A DNA stretch of 64,000 nt from assembly GCF_023242315.1 (NCBI RefSeq), contig NZ_JALLIY010000001.1, positions 124,001-188,000 of the forward strand, read 5' to 3'. Position numbers and translations under genes: made by a program. Positions 9,699 to 18,870 of the stretch are shown piece by piece. How positions within the stretch are numbered: the stretch's first letter is position 1; each line of letters begins with the position of its first letter. Under the pieces are notes generated by a model. It was not told where the DNA came from. It saw only the letters and a program-made list of their open reading frames with translations, and ran no database searches. The DNA comes from Pseudomonas sp. MWU13-2105 (GTDB lineage Bacteria > Pseudomonadota > Gammaproteobacteria > Pseudomonadales > Pseudomonadaceae).

Positions 9699-10163
9699 TC
9701 AGTGGGAAACGCGACTGGTGCCACCGACAGTGGAGATACGCACACGCTCGCCAACCCGGAAGATTTCGTTCGGCTGAACTTCCTGCACATAGGCACGCAT
9801 GCTGCCGTCGTCTTCACGCACGGTGATTTCAACACCCTGGGCGCTGGTCAGACCTTTTTCGGCCATGTTGCCCAGCACGCCACCGGCGACCGCACCGATC
9901 ACCGCGGTCACGATACTGCCACGGCCACCGCCGATGGCGCTGCCGCCGACGCCGCCGACAATTGCACCGGCACCGGCACCGATAGGCGAGTTGCTGCCTT
10001 CGATTTTCACCGGACGCAGCGACTCGATGGTGCCCATGCGAATGGTCTGGACGCGGCGCGCTTCATCACGGGAATAGGAATCGCCAGTCAGGCTGTTGGT
10101 GCAACCACCCAGCAACATAGCCATTGTGGAAAAGGAAGCAATCAACAAAACAGACTTACGCAT
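9699..10163 (-). CDS. Glycine-zipper 2TM outer-membrane lipoprotein, SlyB-like
   Basis: 154 residues from ATG 10163, preceded by TTTGGAG. A lipoprotein signal peptide ends in the lipobox LLGGC (Cys about residue 20). The middle is a glycine zipper rich in Gly and Ala (GAGAGAIVGGVGGSAIGGG ... GAVAGGVLGN), the Rick_17kDa/2TM pattern shared with SlyB and Pcp. The C-terminal part (VEITVREDDGSMRAYVQ) resembles the small beta domain of SlyB. SlyB helps keep outer-membrane integrity under stress in enterobacteria; the same role is inferred here. The frame is open further upstream to 10247 but without a signal peptide start. Confidence 0.85.
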   Translation of the reverse strand: MRKSVLLIASFSTMAMLLGGCTNSLTGDSYSRDEARRVQTIRMGTIESLRPVKIEGSNSPIGAGAGAIVGGVGGSAIGGGRGSIVTAVIGAVAGGVLGNMAEKGLTSAQGVEITVREDDGSMRAYVQEVQPNEIFRVGERVRISTVGGTSRVSH

Positions 10164-10392
10164 AGGATCAACTCCAAAGGAAATGACTTTAATTAAACTC
10201 CGCAGCTTGATCCCTGTCACGGCAGCGCACGGATAAAATGCTTTCATTCAGCGCCAGTACAGCCTCGGCGTCCAAATAAACGGGGACACAGGGTAGCGCG
10301 ATTTCGATCCGCCTGCCCGGGCTGCCAAGCAGTTGAAACAATCAGCGACAACTGAATCGTTACGACAACGACCCAACTGGCAAAGAATCGAC

Positions 10393-10716
10393 ATGGACTA
10401 CTTGATCATCGTAATCGCTACAGCAGCCGGACTGTATTTCCACGGCTGGCTGTACTTCAGGATCAGACGCTGGACAGACCGCGACCTGGCATTATCGCTA
10501 GCGGGAGACAACGAATTATACAAAAAGTTCATGCTGGAACGCCTGGCCGCGGCCAGGGAGCAGAAGGTCAAGCGCCGGGACTTGCAACAATGGCTTGAGG
10601 CCGCCGCTGCAAGCTACCCGCTGCAAGAGCGGGAACAACACTTGCCGGGCGGCGATCAGGCGAACGCTGGTTCAGCGTCGCCGGATCGAAACGCTGACGG
10701 CTCGGGCAAACGCTAA
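10393..10716 (+). CDS. Small membrane-anchored protein of unknown function
   Basis: 107 residues from ATG 10393. One hydrophobic segment at the extreme N-terminus ([20 protein letters not shown]) is followed by a charged region ([29 protein letters not shown]) and a disordered polar tail. I do not recognise the family. The frame opens with TTG at 10333 but the membrane segment starts at the ATG; the ribosome site is weak (AAAGA). Its stop overlaps the pdxH stop by four bases on the other strand. Confidence 0.6.
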   Translation: MDYLIIVIATAAGLYFHGWLYFRIRRWTDRDLALSLAGDNELYKKFMLERLAAAREQKVKRRDLQQWLEAAAASYPLQEREQHLPGGDQANAGSASPDRNADGSGKR

Positions 10717-11360
10717 GGCGCGAGACGCTGGCGCGTCCAGTCCGCGCCGAGCAGACGGTAGTCGAGGCGGTCATGCAGGCGGCTGGCGCGCCCCTGCCAG
10801 AACTCGATGCGCTCCGGCAGCAAACGATAACCGCCCCAGTGCTCGGGACAATGAGGTTGTGTATCGCTGAAGCGCGCCTCGGTGTTCCTGAGCAAGCCCT
10901 CAAGCTCCGCCCGGTCGGCAATTACCCGACTTTGCGGCGAAGCCCAGGCCCCCAACCGGCTGCCCAGCGGGCGTACCTGGAAGTAGGCGTCCGACTCCCG
11001 CGCCGAAACCTTGACCACCCGCCCCTCGATCCGCACCTGGCGCTCAAGGCTCGGCCAGAAAAACGTCATCGCGGCAAAGGGACGGGCCGCCAGTTGTCGG
11101 CCCTTGTCGCTTTCGTAGTTGGTGAAGAAGGTAAACCCCGCCTCGTCCAAACCCTTGAGCAACAGGATGCGGCAATGCGGGCGCCCTTCCTCGTCCACCG
11201 TCGCCAGGGTCATGGCATTGGCTTCGACGGGCGCCTGCTCGGTCTTCACCGCCTCGGCAAACCACTGGTGGAACAGCGCAAACGGTTCGGCCGGAGCCTG
11301 GGCCTCGGTGAGACCGTCACGGGTGTAGTCGCGGCGCATATCCGCCAGGGTTTGAGTCAC
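10713..11360 (-). CDS. pdxH: Pyridoxamine/pyridoxine 5'-phosphate oxidase
   Basis: 215 residues; FMN-dependent oxidation of PNP or PMP to pyridoxal 5'-phosphate, the last step of vitamin B6 cofactor synthesis and salvage. Family hallmarks: [23 protein letters not shown] near residue 50 (FMN binding; quoted in pieces: [19 protein letters not shown]), [16 protein letters not shown], and the C-terminal signature [17 protein letters not shown]. The start is GTG at 11360 with AGGAA upstream. It lies 25 bases after the end-to-end neighbour OmpA-like gene and is likely read with it only if transcription continues leftward from that gene. Confidence 0.95.
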   Translation of the reverse strand: MTQTLADMRRDYTRDGLTEAQAPAEPFALFHQWFAEAVKTEQAPVEANAMTLATVDEEGRPHCRILLLKGLDEAGFTFFTNYESDKGRQLAARPFAAMTFFWPSLERQVRIEGRVVKVSARESDAYFQVRPLGSRLGAWASPQSRVIADRAELEGLLRNTEARFSDTQPHCPEHWGGYRLLPERIEFWQGRASRLHDRLDYRLLGADWTRQRLAP

Positions 11361-11385
11361 GGCGCGTTCCTTCTTGGTGGTCAGG

Positions 11386-12627
11386 TCAGTTCTTGGCCGA
11401 GCTGTCGCTGCCGGCGTCTTTCTTCGCCGGCGCCGCAGCCTTGTCCGCTGCTGGCTTGGTCGCGGCTTTCTTGACCGGAGCCTTCTTGTGGACCGGGGCT
11501 TTCTTCGCTGCGGCCTTGCCCTTGGTCGTGGCTTTCTTCGCCGCAGGTGCCGGGGCCACCGCCGGCTTCACATCCGCCGCCGCCAACTGGGTGGCTGGAA
11601 GCGGAGCCGGAACCGGGATGCTGTATTTGCTCAACAGCGCAACCATGGTGTTCTGCGGCGTCAGGATGATTTCCACGCGACGGTTCAGGGCACGGCCCTC
11701 ATTGCTGTCGTTGGCGGCACGCGGCATGTCCGCGCCCATGCCACGCAGCATCAGGCGGTCACGATGCAGGCCGCTGAGGCCGAAAATCGCGGCAACGGAC
11801 TGCGCCCGCTGCTGGCTCAAGGCCTGGGTCGATTCGGCGCTGCTGCTGTTGTCGCCATGGCCGAGGATCAGCACGGCGGTCTTGGGGTCACCCTCGATGG
11901 TCTTGGCGATTCGGGTGAAGGGACCGAGGGTCACCGGCATCAACATTTCCGGACGCTTGGGGTTATAGAAACCGTCAACCGGGGCAATCACTACCAGCAC
12001 GTTCTCACGCCGCTCCAGTTTCAGGGCGCTGTTCTGGATGGCGGTACGCAGACGCGGCTCGTAGTCGTCGAGCCAGGCCTGGGTGATTTTCGGATCCGGC
12101 ATCGGCACTGCCTTGACCGGCGGCTGAGCGGTTGCCTTGGCCTTGTCCTTGTCCGAACTGCCGAACGGCCACCACCAATGGGTGGCAGGGTCCGCTTGTG
12201 GCGCCGGGGTGGTCGCAGCAGCGACCGCCGTGGCCAGTGGCACGGGCTTGTCCTGTGGCTTGGCAGCCGGCGTGGCGGCCTGGGCCGAATCTTTCACAGC
12301 GGCCTTGTCGGACGAACCGAACGGCCACCACCAGCTGCTACCGGTATCCGTACTGGCTGCCGGCGCGGCGGCGACGCTTGGAACTGCGGGCGCCACGGCG
12401 GCTGCCAGCGGAGCACTGGCTTTGGCGGCTGGCGCGGACGCGGCAGGTTTGGCCGCAAGCTTGGCGGCATCCTTGGACGCGGCTACGGCGGCCGCGGGAG
12501 CGGCGGGTGTGCTGGCGCTAGCTGTCGCCGGGGCTTGCGCAATGTCCTTGTCCGCACTTTGTGGAGTTTGCGCGCAACCGGTCACGGTCAGGCAGAGGGC
12601 CAGGGCGAGAGACTTGTTCGATGACAT
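11386..12627 (-). CDS. OmpA-family lipoprotein with low-complexity linker and Lys/Ala-rich tail
   Basis: 413 residues. Signal peptide with lipobox LTVTGC (Cys18). Residues 20-175 are an Ala/Pro-rich linker carrying two exact copies of [10 protein letters not shown] (99-108 and 151-160). Residues about 205-325 are an OmpA-like peptidoglycan-binding domain ([21 protein letters not shown]; key residues D/N at 259-260; [12 protein letters not shown] at 310-320). The last 60 residues are a PAKKA-type Lys/Ala tail like histone H1 or AlgP/AlgR3. Likely an outer-membrane or periplasmic cell-wall-anchored protein; role unknown. It lies between pdxH and an EstB-type gene, the arrangement I recall in P. 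aeruginosa (PA1047-PA1049). Confidence 0.85.
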   Translation of the reverse strand: MSSNKSLALALCLTVTGCAQTPQSADKDIAQAPATASASTPAAPAAAVAASKDAAKLAAKPAASAPAAKASAPLAAAVAPAVPSVAAAPAASTDTGSSWWWPFGSSDKAAVKDSAQAATPAAKPQDKPVPLATAVAAATTPAPQADPATHWWWPFGSSDKDKAKATAQPPVKAVPMPDPKITQAWLDDYEPRLRTAIQNSALKLERRENVLVVIAPVDGFYNPKRPEMLMPVTLGPFTRIAKTIEGDPKTAVLILGHGDNSSSAESTQALSQQRAQSVAAIFGLSGLHRDRLMLRGMGADMPRAANDSNEGRALNRRVEIILTPQNTMVALLSKYSIPVPAPLPATQLAAADVKPAVAPAPAAKKATTKGKAAAKKAPVHKKAPVKKAATKPAADKAAAPAKKDAGSDSSAKN

Positions 12628-12649
12628 TGGATATCCACAAAATGAGATA

Positions 12650-12673
12650 GAGAAACAAGGGCCGTCAGGCCCT
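12650..12673 (-). terminator. Possible terminator of the EstB-type gene
   Basis: On the minus strand AGGGCC-TGAC-GGCCCT (12673 down to 12658) is followed by TGTTTC. Stem of six pairs with a short T-rich tract; moderate. Confidence 0.5.
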
Positions 12674-12738
12674 ATGGAACAGTGTATTAGAAAGCAAAAA
12701 AGTCACAGGGTTCCGGCCTACGACTTTATGTGCGCATT

Positions 12739-13884
12739 CTACAGACAGCCGGCAAGAATCCGTACTAGCTTCTGTGCCCGCGGGTCCATCAATACATACG
12801 GGCCGAGGGTATTGGTGACGAAGCCGAAGGCGACATCGTATTCGGGGTCGGCAAAGCCGACGGAGCCGCCGGCCCCCGGATGGCCGAAGGCCTTGGCCCC
12901 GAGGCCGAAGGTGGCGTTGGCCACGTCCGGCTGATCGAGCATGCAGCCCAGGCCGAAACGGGTCTGGGTCAGCAGGGTCTTGTCCATGCCCAGGCTGTGC
13001 TGGCGGGTCAGTTCCTCCAGCATATCGGCCTCCAGCAGGCGACCGTCGAGCAGCCCACTGTAGAACCCCGCCAGGCTGCGCGCGTTGCCATGCCCGTTGG
13101 CGGCCGGCTGCTGCATGCGCCGCCACTCCGGCTTGTTGGTACTGGTCATGATCGACGGCGGGTTGGTAAACGCCCGGGTGCTCATCGCCTCGGGTTCGCG
13201 CATGGTCACTTGCAGCAGGCGCTGGGCCGCCGCATCGCCGAGATTGCCCTTGCCCCGGGCGATATGGGCGACGCGATGGAATTCTGCGTCCGCCAGGCCG
13301 ACATGGAAGTCCAGCCCCAGCGGCCGGGCAATCCGCGCCACGATGGACTCCCCCGGCCCGCGCCCGTCGGTGCGCCGGAGCAACTCGCCGACCAGCCAGC
13401 CATAGGTGATCGCTGCATAGCCATGGCCCTCGCCAGGCGTCCACCAGGGTGTTTCAGCCGCCAGGGCATCGACCATGGTCTGCCAGTTGTACAGCGCCTC
13501 GGCGGGCAGCAACTGGCGCAAGGCTGGCAAACCGGCCTGATGGCAAAGCAACTGGCGCAGGGTGATAGCACTCTTGCCGGCGGCGGCGAACTCAGGCCAG
13601 TACCGGGCAACCGGAACATCCAGTTGCAACTTGCCCTCGGCCACCAGCTGCAGCGCAGTAACGGCGGTAAAGGTCTTGGTGCAGGAAAACAGGTTGGCGA
13701 TAGTGTCGCTGTGCCAGGCCTCCGCGCCGTCCTTGTCGGCGGTACCGGCCCAGAGATCGACCACGGTTTCACCGCCGATCTGGACACAGAGCGCCGCGCC
13801 GCGCTCCTGGGGATCGTCGAAAAGGGCCGCGAAGGCTTCGCGCACCGCCTCGAATTGAAGTTCGAAATGACCCTGAATCTGCAC
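12739..13884 (-). CDS. EstB/class C beta-lactamase-fold serine hydrolase
   Basis: 381 residues from GTG 13884 (VQIQGHFELQFEAVREAF), chosen because GGGAG lies eight bases upstream and because homologues start with this peptide as I recall; the frame is open to 13971. The SxxK nucleophile motif is SCTK in NLFSCTKTFTAV (about 66-69 of the protein), and YAAITYGWLVGELL supplies the Tyr of the family's YxN-like motif. FGHPGAGGSVGFADP holds the C-terminal GG loop. This is the family VIII carboxylesterase pattern, so an esterase is more likely than a beta-lactamase. No signal peptide is seen, so it is probably cytoplasmic. Confidence 0.85.
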   Translation of the reverse strand: MQIQGHFELQFEAVREAFAALFDDPQERGAALCVQIGGETVVDLWAGTADKDGAEAWHSDTIANLFSCTKTFTAVTALQLVAEGKLQLDVPVARYWPEFAAAGKSAITLRQLLCHQAGLPALRQLLPAEALYNWQTMVDALAAETPWWTPGEGHGYAAITYGWLVGELLRRTDGRGPGESIVARIARPLGLDFHVGLADAEFHRVAHIARGKGNLGDAAAQRLLQVTMREPEAMSTRAFTNPPSIMTSTNKPEWRRMQQPAANGHGNARSLAGFYSGLLDGRLLEADMLEELTRQHSLGMDKTLLTQTRFGLGCMLDQPDVANATFGLGAKAFGHPGAGGSVGFADPEYDVAFGFVTNTLGPYVLMDPRAQKLVRILAGCL

Positions 13885-14052
13885 CCGTGAATCTCCCGCC
13901 GCAACACCTTTCAAAATGGCCTGCATTGTTCCAGCGATTGCGGGGTTTGGGAACAGAGTCGAATCAGACAATTCGTAACACCTCGCAAGAATTGCCAGAC
14001 ATTACGCGGGGCACCGTAGGAATTGGAATGCACGACCCAAACACCGCAGAAC

Positions 14053-14140
14053 CTTGTAGGAGCCAGCTTGCTGGCGATGGGGCCCATAAGCCTTGCATCG
14101 CCTGTTCGGCCGCTATCGCCAGCAAGTCGACTCCTACAGG
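14053..14140. repeat. REPIN-type inverted pair (GTAGGAG family)
   Basis: CTTGTAGGAGCCAGCTTGCTGGCGA (25 bases from 14053; outer part TTGTAGGAG) and TCGCCAGCAAGTCGACTCCTAC (to 14138; outer part CTCCTACAGG) are inverted. It lies between the 3' end of the glycoside hydrolase gene and the EstB promoter region. The rest of the 281-base gap shows nothing else. Confidence 0.75.
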
Positions 14141-14165
14141 AACGGTGTCGATTCAGAATTTCCGA

Positions 14166-16529
14166 TCACTGGCCATTGCCGGAGTGGCCGCCGGAATGCC
14201 CGGCACCCTCCCCGCCCGCGCTGCCCGAACGCCCCTTGGCGCCGACGTCATCCTGGCCGATGCCCTTGGCGGCTTTCTGCTGCGCCTCCACCTTGGCTTT
14301 CTCGGCTTCCTTGTTGAGCAACGCCAGGGCCTGCAGGTTGCTCTTGCGCACGCTCTCGACAAAGCCTTGAAACGGTACATCGGTCATGCCCACCAGGCCG
14401 AAATGCCCGTTTTCGCCGTCCAGCAGGCGCCCCGTCACCGGCTGATCGAGGTACTGGAACCAGTGCACGCCGACAATCGAGGGCTCGGCCACCGCCTGCT
14501 TGAGGAACGCGGCATAAGCCGGGCCACGATCTTCTTCCCGGGCCAGTTCCGTCACGCCGCCCCAGAACGGGCCGCGATCCCTCGAACCGAAGTTGAATTC
14601 GGTGATCAGCACCGGCTTGTTCAACGCCTCCAACTGGTCGAAGTCGTAACCGTCCTGGGGCTTGAGGGTATAGAAGTTGAAGCTCAGCACGTCGCAGTAC
14701 TGGGCGCAGGAGGCCACGGCCTCAGGCGTACTGACAGCAAAACGGCCGCCCAGCAGCAGGTGGTTCGGCGCATGCCATTTCAGCGAGTCGGAAATGGTCT
14801 TGAAGTAGGTGTCGGCAAACACCTTCTGGAAATATTTCAGGTCCGCCTCGATTTGCGGATACGCGGGATTCGGCAATGGGGCCTCGAAGCCCGGGTCTTC
14901 CATCTGCTCCCAGGTCGGAATCTCCACGCCCCAGGCCTTGGACAGGCCCTGCTGGTTGCGGTATTTGTCGCGCAACTGCTTGAGGAAGGCGCGCTTGGCC
15001 GGTACGTCGGTGGTCATGCGCAATGTGCCGTAGGCCAGGGCGTAGCGGGATTTCGGATCGTCGCCGTGACCGGCCCAGGCCAGTTCGTTATCGGCGAAAT
15101 AGCCCACCAGCCAAGGGTCGTCGCGATGATCGCGGGTGGCAATCGCCACCGCGCGCTCGGTGGCCATGGCAAAACGCGGATCGAACGGATCGGGCATGCC
15201 GCCCCACCAGTCGCTACCGGTGCTGATGCTGGCGTAGTCGCCGACAATCGACAGCGGCAAGGTGTAAGGCACACGGTCATTCAGGCCCAGGGCCGGATCG
15301 CTCCAGTTGCCGATGGTGTTGAAACCCCAGGCCTGCAGGCGGTCCAGGGTGTGTTTCTGCCAGCGCTGGGCATCCAGGCCCGGGGCGCAGGGCACCTTGG
15401 GCGCCGCCGGCTCGGCGGGCGCACACGACGAACCATAGGTGCGCTCCAGGTTGGCACCATAGAAATCGAACCAGCGCCCGGACTTGAAGACCCGGCCCTG
15501 GGAGGCCCCGGTGCTGATGCTGTTGTCGGCCTTGCCGTAGTAGGCGGCCAGGGGTTCGCCGTCCTTGGGCAGGTCGCTGAACATGCCTTCACGACCGTCG
15601 ACATAGGTCTGCTGGTCGCGGGCGCTGACGGTATTCACGCCCAGGGAGTAGAACGGATGCCCCTCCGGCGTCACCAGGTACCAGCGACCGTCGTGTTTTT
15701 CGGTGCGGAAGAAACCCGTGGCGTCAAATAGCGGCCCCTTGAGCGAACCGCCGAACCTGTCCCGGGCACTGCGTTCGCGCTCGGCCAGCCAGGTCTTGAG
15801 TTGCTGGCTTTCCTTGCTCGCGGCGGCCTTGAGCTGATCGTCGCTGCTGATTTTTTCCGGCCATTTGGCCCGGGTGGACTGGCCGTAGCCGTCCACCAGC
15901 GAGCTATAGACAGCCTTGACCACATCATCACCGCTCTGCACGCCGAAACGTTCCAGGAGGATGTTCTGGGCCACTTTGGGTGCGTCCATCGACAAGGTCA
16001 CCGACACCACCTGCTGGCGATTCAGTTCACCCTGGCTGCTGGCCAGCAACACCCGCTGGCCATCAACGGTCATCGGCATCGGCGGACCGGCACGCATGCC
16101 CTGGCTCAACGGTGAGCTGGCCTGCAGCGGCACCAGCAAGGTCTGCGCCGGGCCGGCCGGCAAGTCGACGCGACTGGTGAGGGTCTTGCCGTCGCTGCTC
16201 TGGATCGTCACATTGAGGGTCAATGCCCAATCCATGGCACTCTGGATCCGCAGGCTCATGGCCCCCGCCTGCGACCAGTCCCAGGCTCCGGTCTGTGGCG
16301 TCAGGCGCAGGCTCGGCTGGACGGCCGGGTTGAAGGTGACTCGCCGCAGCACTTCGCCTTCGGCCGTCTGTTCCGCATTGTATTGCGGCAAGCTGGCATC
16401 CACGGTTGCCACCTGCACCACATCGGCGGGACGAACGAAGTTGAACAGCGTCTGTTGCCCGGCAGGCGCAGCCCACAGCGGCGCGGCGAACAACAAGGCG
16501 AAAACGGCGGGCAGCGTACGGCCAATCAT
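14166..16529 (-). CDS. Secreted clan GH-A glycoside hydrolase, GH50/agarase-like
   Basis: 787 residues from ATG 16529. A signal peptide (MIGRTLPAVFALLFAAPLWA) is followed by an N-terminal beta-rich region of about 230 residues, then a TIM-barrel-like catalytic domain. The clan GH-A pair is visible: acid/base in WLVGYFADNELAW (Asn481-Glu482) and nucleophile in KPVLITEFNFGSRD (Glu644); VGVHWFQYLDQP (about 687-698) fits strand eight. The GYFADNE stretch recalls GH50 beta-agarases. The C-terminus is a charged helix and a Gly/Ser/His tail. Substrate unknown; agar is an unlikely natural substrate for this organism, so a self- or plant/algal galactan or an exopolysaccharide is possible. The gene is flanked by dinG (tail-to-head) and a REPIN. 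Confidence 0.75.
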   Translation of the reverse strand: MIGRTLPAVFALLFAAPLWAAPAGQQTLFNFVRPADVVQVATVDASLPQYNAEQTAEGEVLRRVTFNPAVQPSLRLTPQTGAWDWSQAGAMSLRIQSAMDWALTLNVTIQSSDGKTLTSRVDLPAGPAQTLLVPLQASSPLSQGMRAGPPMPMTVDGQRVLLASSQGELNRQQVVSVTLSMDAPKVAQNILLERFGVQSGDDVVKAVYSSLVDGYGQSTRAKWPEKISSDDQLKAAASKESQQLKTWLAERERSARDRFGGSLKGPLFDATGFFRTEKHDGRWYLVTPEGHPFYSLGVNTVSARDQQTYVDGREGMFSDLPKDGEPLAAYYGKADNSISTGASQGRVFKSGRWFDFYGANLERTYGSSCAPAEPAAPKVPCAPGLDAQRWQKHTLDRLQAWGFNTIGNWSDPALGLNDRVPYTLPLSIVGDYASISTGSDWWGGMPDPFDPRFAMATERAVAIATRDHRDDPWLVGYFADNELAWAGHGDDPKSRYALAYGTLRMTTDVPAKRAFLKQLRDKYRNQQGLSKAWGVEIPTWEQMEDPGFEAPLPNPAYPQIEADLKYFQKVFADTYFKTISDSLKWHAPNHLLLGGRFAVSTPEAVASCAQYCDVLSFNFYTLKPQDGYDFDQLEALNKPVLITEFNFGSRDRGPFWGGVTELAREEDRGPAYAAFLKQAVAEPSIVGVHWFQYLDQPVTGRLLDGENGHFGLVGMTDVPFQGFVESVRKSNLQALALLNKEAEKAKVEAQQKAAKGIGQDDVGAKGRSGSAGGEGAGHSGGHSGNGQ

Positions 16530-16626
16530 ATGAATCAAACTCTCCCTTACGGCCAGTCGGAGGCCAGCGTGGCGCCAAGCGGCGCCATCCGTAGACAACA
16601 AAGTTGGTAATTTAACCTACATCACA

Positions 16627-18771
16627 TCAAGAAATTTCTCGCCGGAACGGCGGCAAGGCATTGAGGATGGCTTTACCGTAGCGCTGGGTGACCAAACGCC
16701 GGTCGAGCAAGGTGATGATGCCCCGGTCCTCTTCGGTGCGCAGCAGGCGACCGCAGGCCTGGACCAGCTTGAGGGAAGCATCCGGCACGGAGATCTCCAT
16801 GAACGGATTGCCACCCCGGGCTTCGATCCATTCGGCCAGCGCCGCCTCGACCGGGTCGTCCGGGACCGAGAAGGGAATCTTGGCGATCACCACGTGCTCA
16901 CAGTAGGCGCCGGGCAAGTCCACCCCTTCGGCGAAGCTCGCCAGGCCGAACAGCACGCTGGAGTCCCCGCCGTCGACCCGGGCCTTGTGCTTGTTGAGGG
17001 TCTCCTGCTTCGACAGGTTGCCCTGGATAAACACCTGCTTGCGCCAGTCGCGATCCAGGCCGTCGAACACGTCCTGCATCTGCTTGCGCGAGGAAAACAG
17101 CACCAGGGTGCCCTTGGAGCCTTCCACCAGTTCCGGCAGGTCGCGAATGATCGCCGCGGTATGCGCCACGGCGTCGCGGGGATCGGCGTTGAGGTTCGGC
17201 ACCCGCAGCACACCGGCATCGGCATGATGGAAGGGGCTTGGCACCACCGCCGTCACGGCTTTCTTCGGCAGGCCGGCGCGCATGCGGAAACGCTCGAAGG
17301 TACCGAGAGCGGTCAGGGTCGCCGAGGTCACCAGGGCGCCATAGGCCACGTTCCACAGATTGCGCCGGAGCATTTCCGCGGCCAGGATCGGGCTGGCATT
17401 GACCTCGATATCAAACAGCGCACCGCTCTCGGCCAGGCTCAACCAGCGCGCCATCGGCGGGTTGTCTTCCGGGTCTTCGGCGGTAAAGGCGGTCCACAGC
17501 TCCCAGTTGCCCTGGGCGCGGGACAGCAGGCTGCCGAACAGCGGGTACCATTCTTCGGCCTGATGGCTGGCGATACCGATATTGACCTCGCCATCCATGC
17601 CTTCCTTGAGCAGCTCGGTCAGGCGGGTGAAGAGGTCGTTGAGGCGGGCGAAGCCTTTTTTCAGCTCGATGCCCATCTCACGGATATGCTCCGGAATCAC
17701 CCCGCCGACGAAGCGATGGCGCGGTCGCTCGCGACCCTCGGTGTCTTCGCCGGTCTTGAAGTCGGCCAACTGCTCGCAGGCGCTGAACATGAACTGCTGG
17801 TGGGTCTTGATCTCCCGCGCCAGTTCCGGCACCTGTTCGATCAGCTTGCCCAGGTCGCCCGGCAGCGGATGCTGGGCCAGCAGCTTGGTCAGGTTCTTGG
17901 CGGTCTGCTCCAGCCAGTCGGCGGTGGAGCGCAAGCGCGTGTAGTGGGCGAAGTGGCCGATGGCCTTGTCCGGCAGGTGGTGTCCTTCGTCGAACACATA
18001 GAGGGTGTCGCGCGGGTCGGGGAGCACTGCGCCACCGCCCAGGGCCAGGTCGGCGAGGACCATGTCATGGTTGGTGACGATCACATCGACCTTGCCCATG
18101 CCTTCGCGGGCCTTGTAGAAGGCGCACTGGCCGAAGTTCGGGCAATGGCGGTTGGTGCACTGGCTGTGATCGGTGGTCAGGCGCGCCCAATCGGCATCTT
18201 CCAGGGCCGCGGGCCAGCTGTCGCGGTCGCCGTCCCATTTATTCCCGGCGAGCTTCTCGATCATGCTGGTGAACAGTTTCTGGCTGGCCTCGTCGACCTC
18301 GATGCGGAAGCCTTCCTCTTCGAACAACTGCGCGGTGGCGGTCTGCGCGTGACCTTCCTGCAACAGCATGTCGAGCTTGGACAGGCACATGTAGCGCCCG
18401 CGGCCCTTGGCCAGGGCGAAGCTGAAGTTCAAGCCGCTGTTGCGCATCAGGTCGGGCAGGTCCTTGTAGACGATCTGCTCCTGCAGCGCGACGGTGGCGG
18501 TGGCGATCACCAGGCGCTTGCCGGCGGCCTTGGCGGTGGGAATCGCCGCCAGGCTGTAGGCCACGGTCTTCCCGGTACCGGTCCCCGCTTCCACCGCGAC
18601 CACGGCCGGATCGCCGCTGCGCCGGCCCTCGTCATCGGTGTCGATATCGCCGAGGACCTTGGCCACTTCGGCGATCATCAGGCGCTGGCCGTAACGCGGC
18701 TTGAGGCTCTTGGCTTCGAGAAAACGCGAGTAGGCGCCCTGGATCGTGGTTTTGAGTTCGGTGCTGATCAT
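16627..18771 (-). CDS. dinG: ATP-dependent DNA helicase DinG
   Basis: 714-residue superfamily 2, XPD-like 5'-3' helicase that unwinds R-loops and D-loops. Walker A AGTGTGKT (62-69), a four-cysteine Fe-S region including CTNRHCPNFGQC, VTNHDMVLADL, the DEGH box (YVFDEGHHLPD), and C-terminal ATP motifs FASFAEGVDLPG and QACGRLLRTEEDRG are all present. Length equals E. coli DinG (716). A LexA-type operator lies 23 bases upstream of the start, so SOS control is likely. Confidence 0.95.
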   Translation of the reverse strand: MISTELKTTIQGAYSRFLEAKSLKPRYGQRLMIAEVAKVLGDIDTDDEGRRSGDPAVVAVEAGTGTGKTVAYSLAAIPTAKAAGKRLVIATATVALQEQIVYKDLPDLMRNSGLNFSFALAKGRGRYMCLSKLDMLLQEGHAQTATAQLFEEEGFRIEVDEASQKLFTSMIEKLAGNKWDGDRDSWPAALEDADWARLTTDHSQCTNRHCPNFGQCAFYKAREGMGKVDVIVTNHDMVLADLALGGGAVLPDPRDTLYVFDEGHHLPDKAIGHFAHYTRLRSTADWLEQTAKNLTKLLAQHPLPGDLGKLIEQVPELAREIKTHQQFMFSACEQLADFKTGEDTEGRERPRHRFVGGVIPEHIREMGIELKKGFARLNDLFTRLTELLKEGMDGEVNIGIASHQAEEWYPLFGSLLSRAQGNWELWTAFTAEDPEDNPPMARWLSLAESGALFDIEVNASPILAAEMLRRNLWNVAYGALVTSATLTALGTFERFRMRAGLPKKAVTAVVPSPFHHADAGVLRVPNLNADPRDAVAHTAAIIRDLPELVEGSKGTLVLFSSRKQMQDVFDGLDRDWRKQVFIQGNLSKQETLNKHKARVDGGDSSVLFGLASFAEGVDLPGAYCEHVVIAKIPFSVPDDPVEAALAEWIEARGGNPFMEISVPDASLKLVQACGRLLRTEEDRGIITLLDRRLVTQRYGKAILNALPPFRREIS

Positions 18772-18793
18772 GAGTCTTCAGGCGCAAGAAACG

Positions 18794-18809
18794 CTGGATA
18801 AATTTTCAG
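18794..18809. promoter_or_regulatory. LexA box (SOS operator) upstream of dinG
   Basis: CTGGATAAATTTTCAG has the CTG-N10-CAG frame with an AT-rich core, close to the LexA consensus CTGTATATATATACAG. It lies 23-38 bases before the dinG ATG; a possible -10 (TATGAT, 18828-18833, minus strand) is just upstream. dinG is a classic LexA target in E. coli and, from memory, in P. aeruginosa. It could also affect the divergent gene at 18871. Confidence 0.8.
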
Positions 18810-18870
18810 TGGTTCGAATGGACGGCTATCATACCCCGCTAAACCCTCGCGCGCCGCACGGAGTACCCGA

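Noticed and set aside
12739..13884. Antibiotic-resistance beta-lactamase
   Set aside because: The SxxK protein lacks a signal peptide and matches the EstB/family VIII esterase pattern, so a resistance role is not supported.
16894..18801. A 635-codon plus-strand open frame opposite dinG
   Set aside because: Antisense shadow of dinG, ending at its promoter region; no recognisable product.
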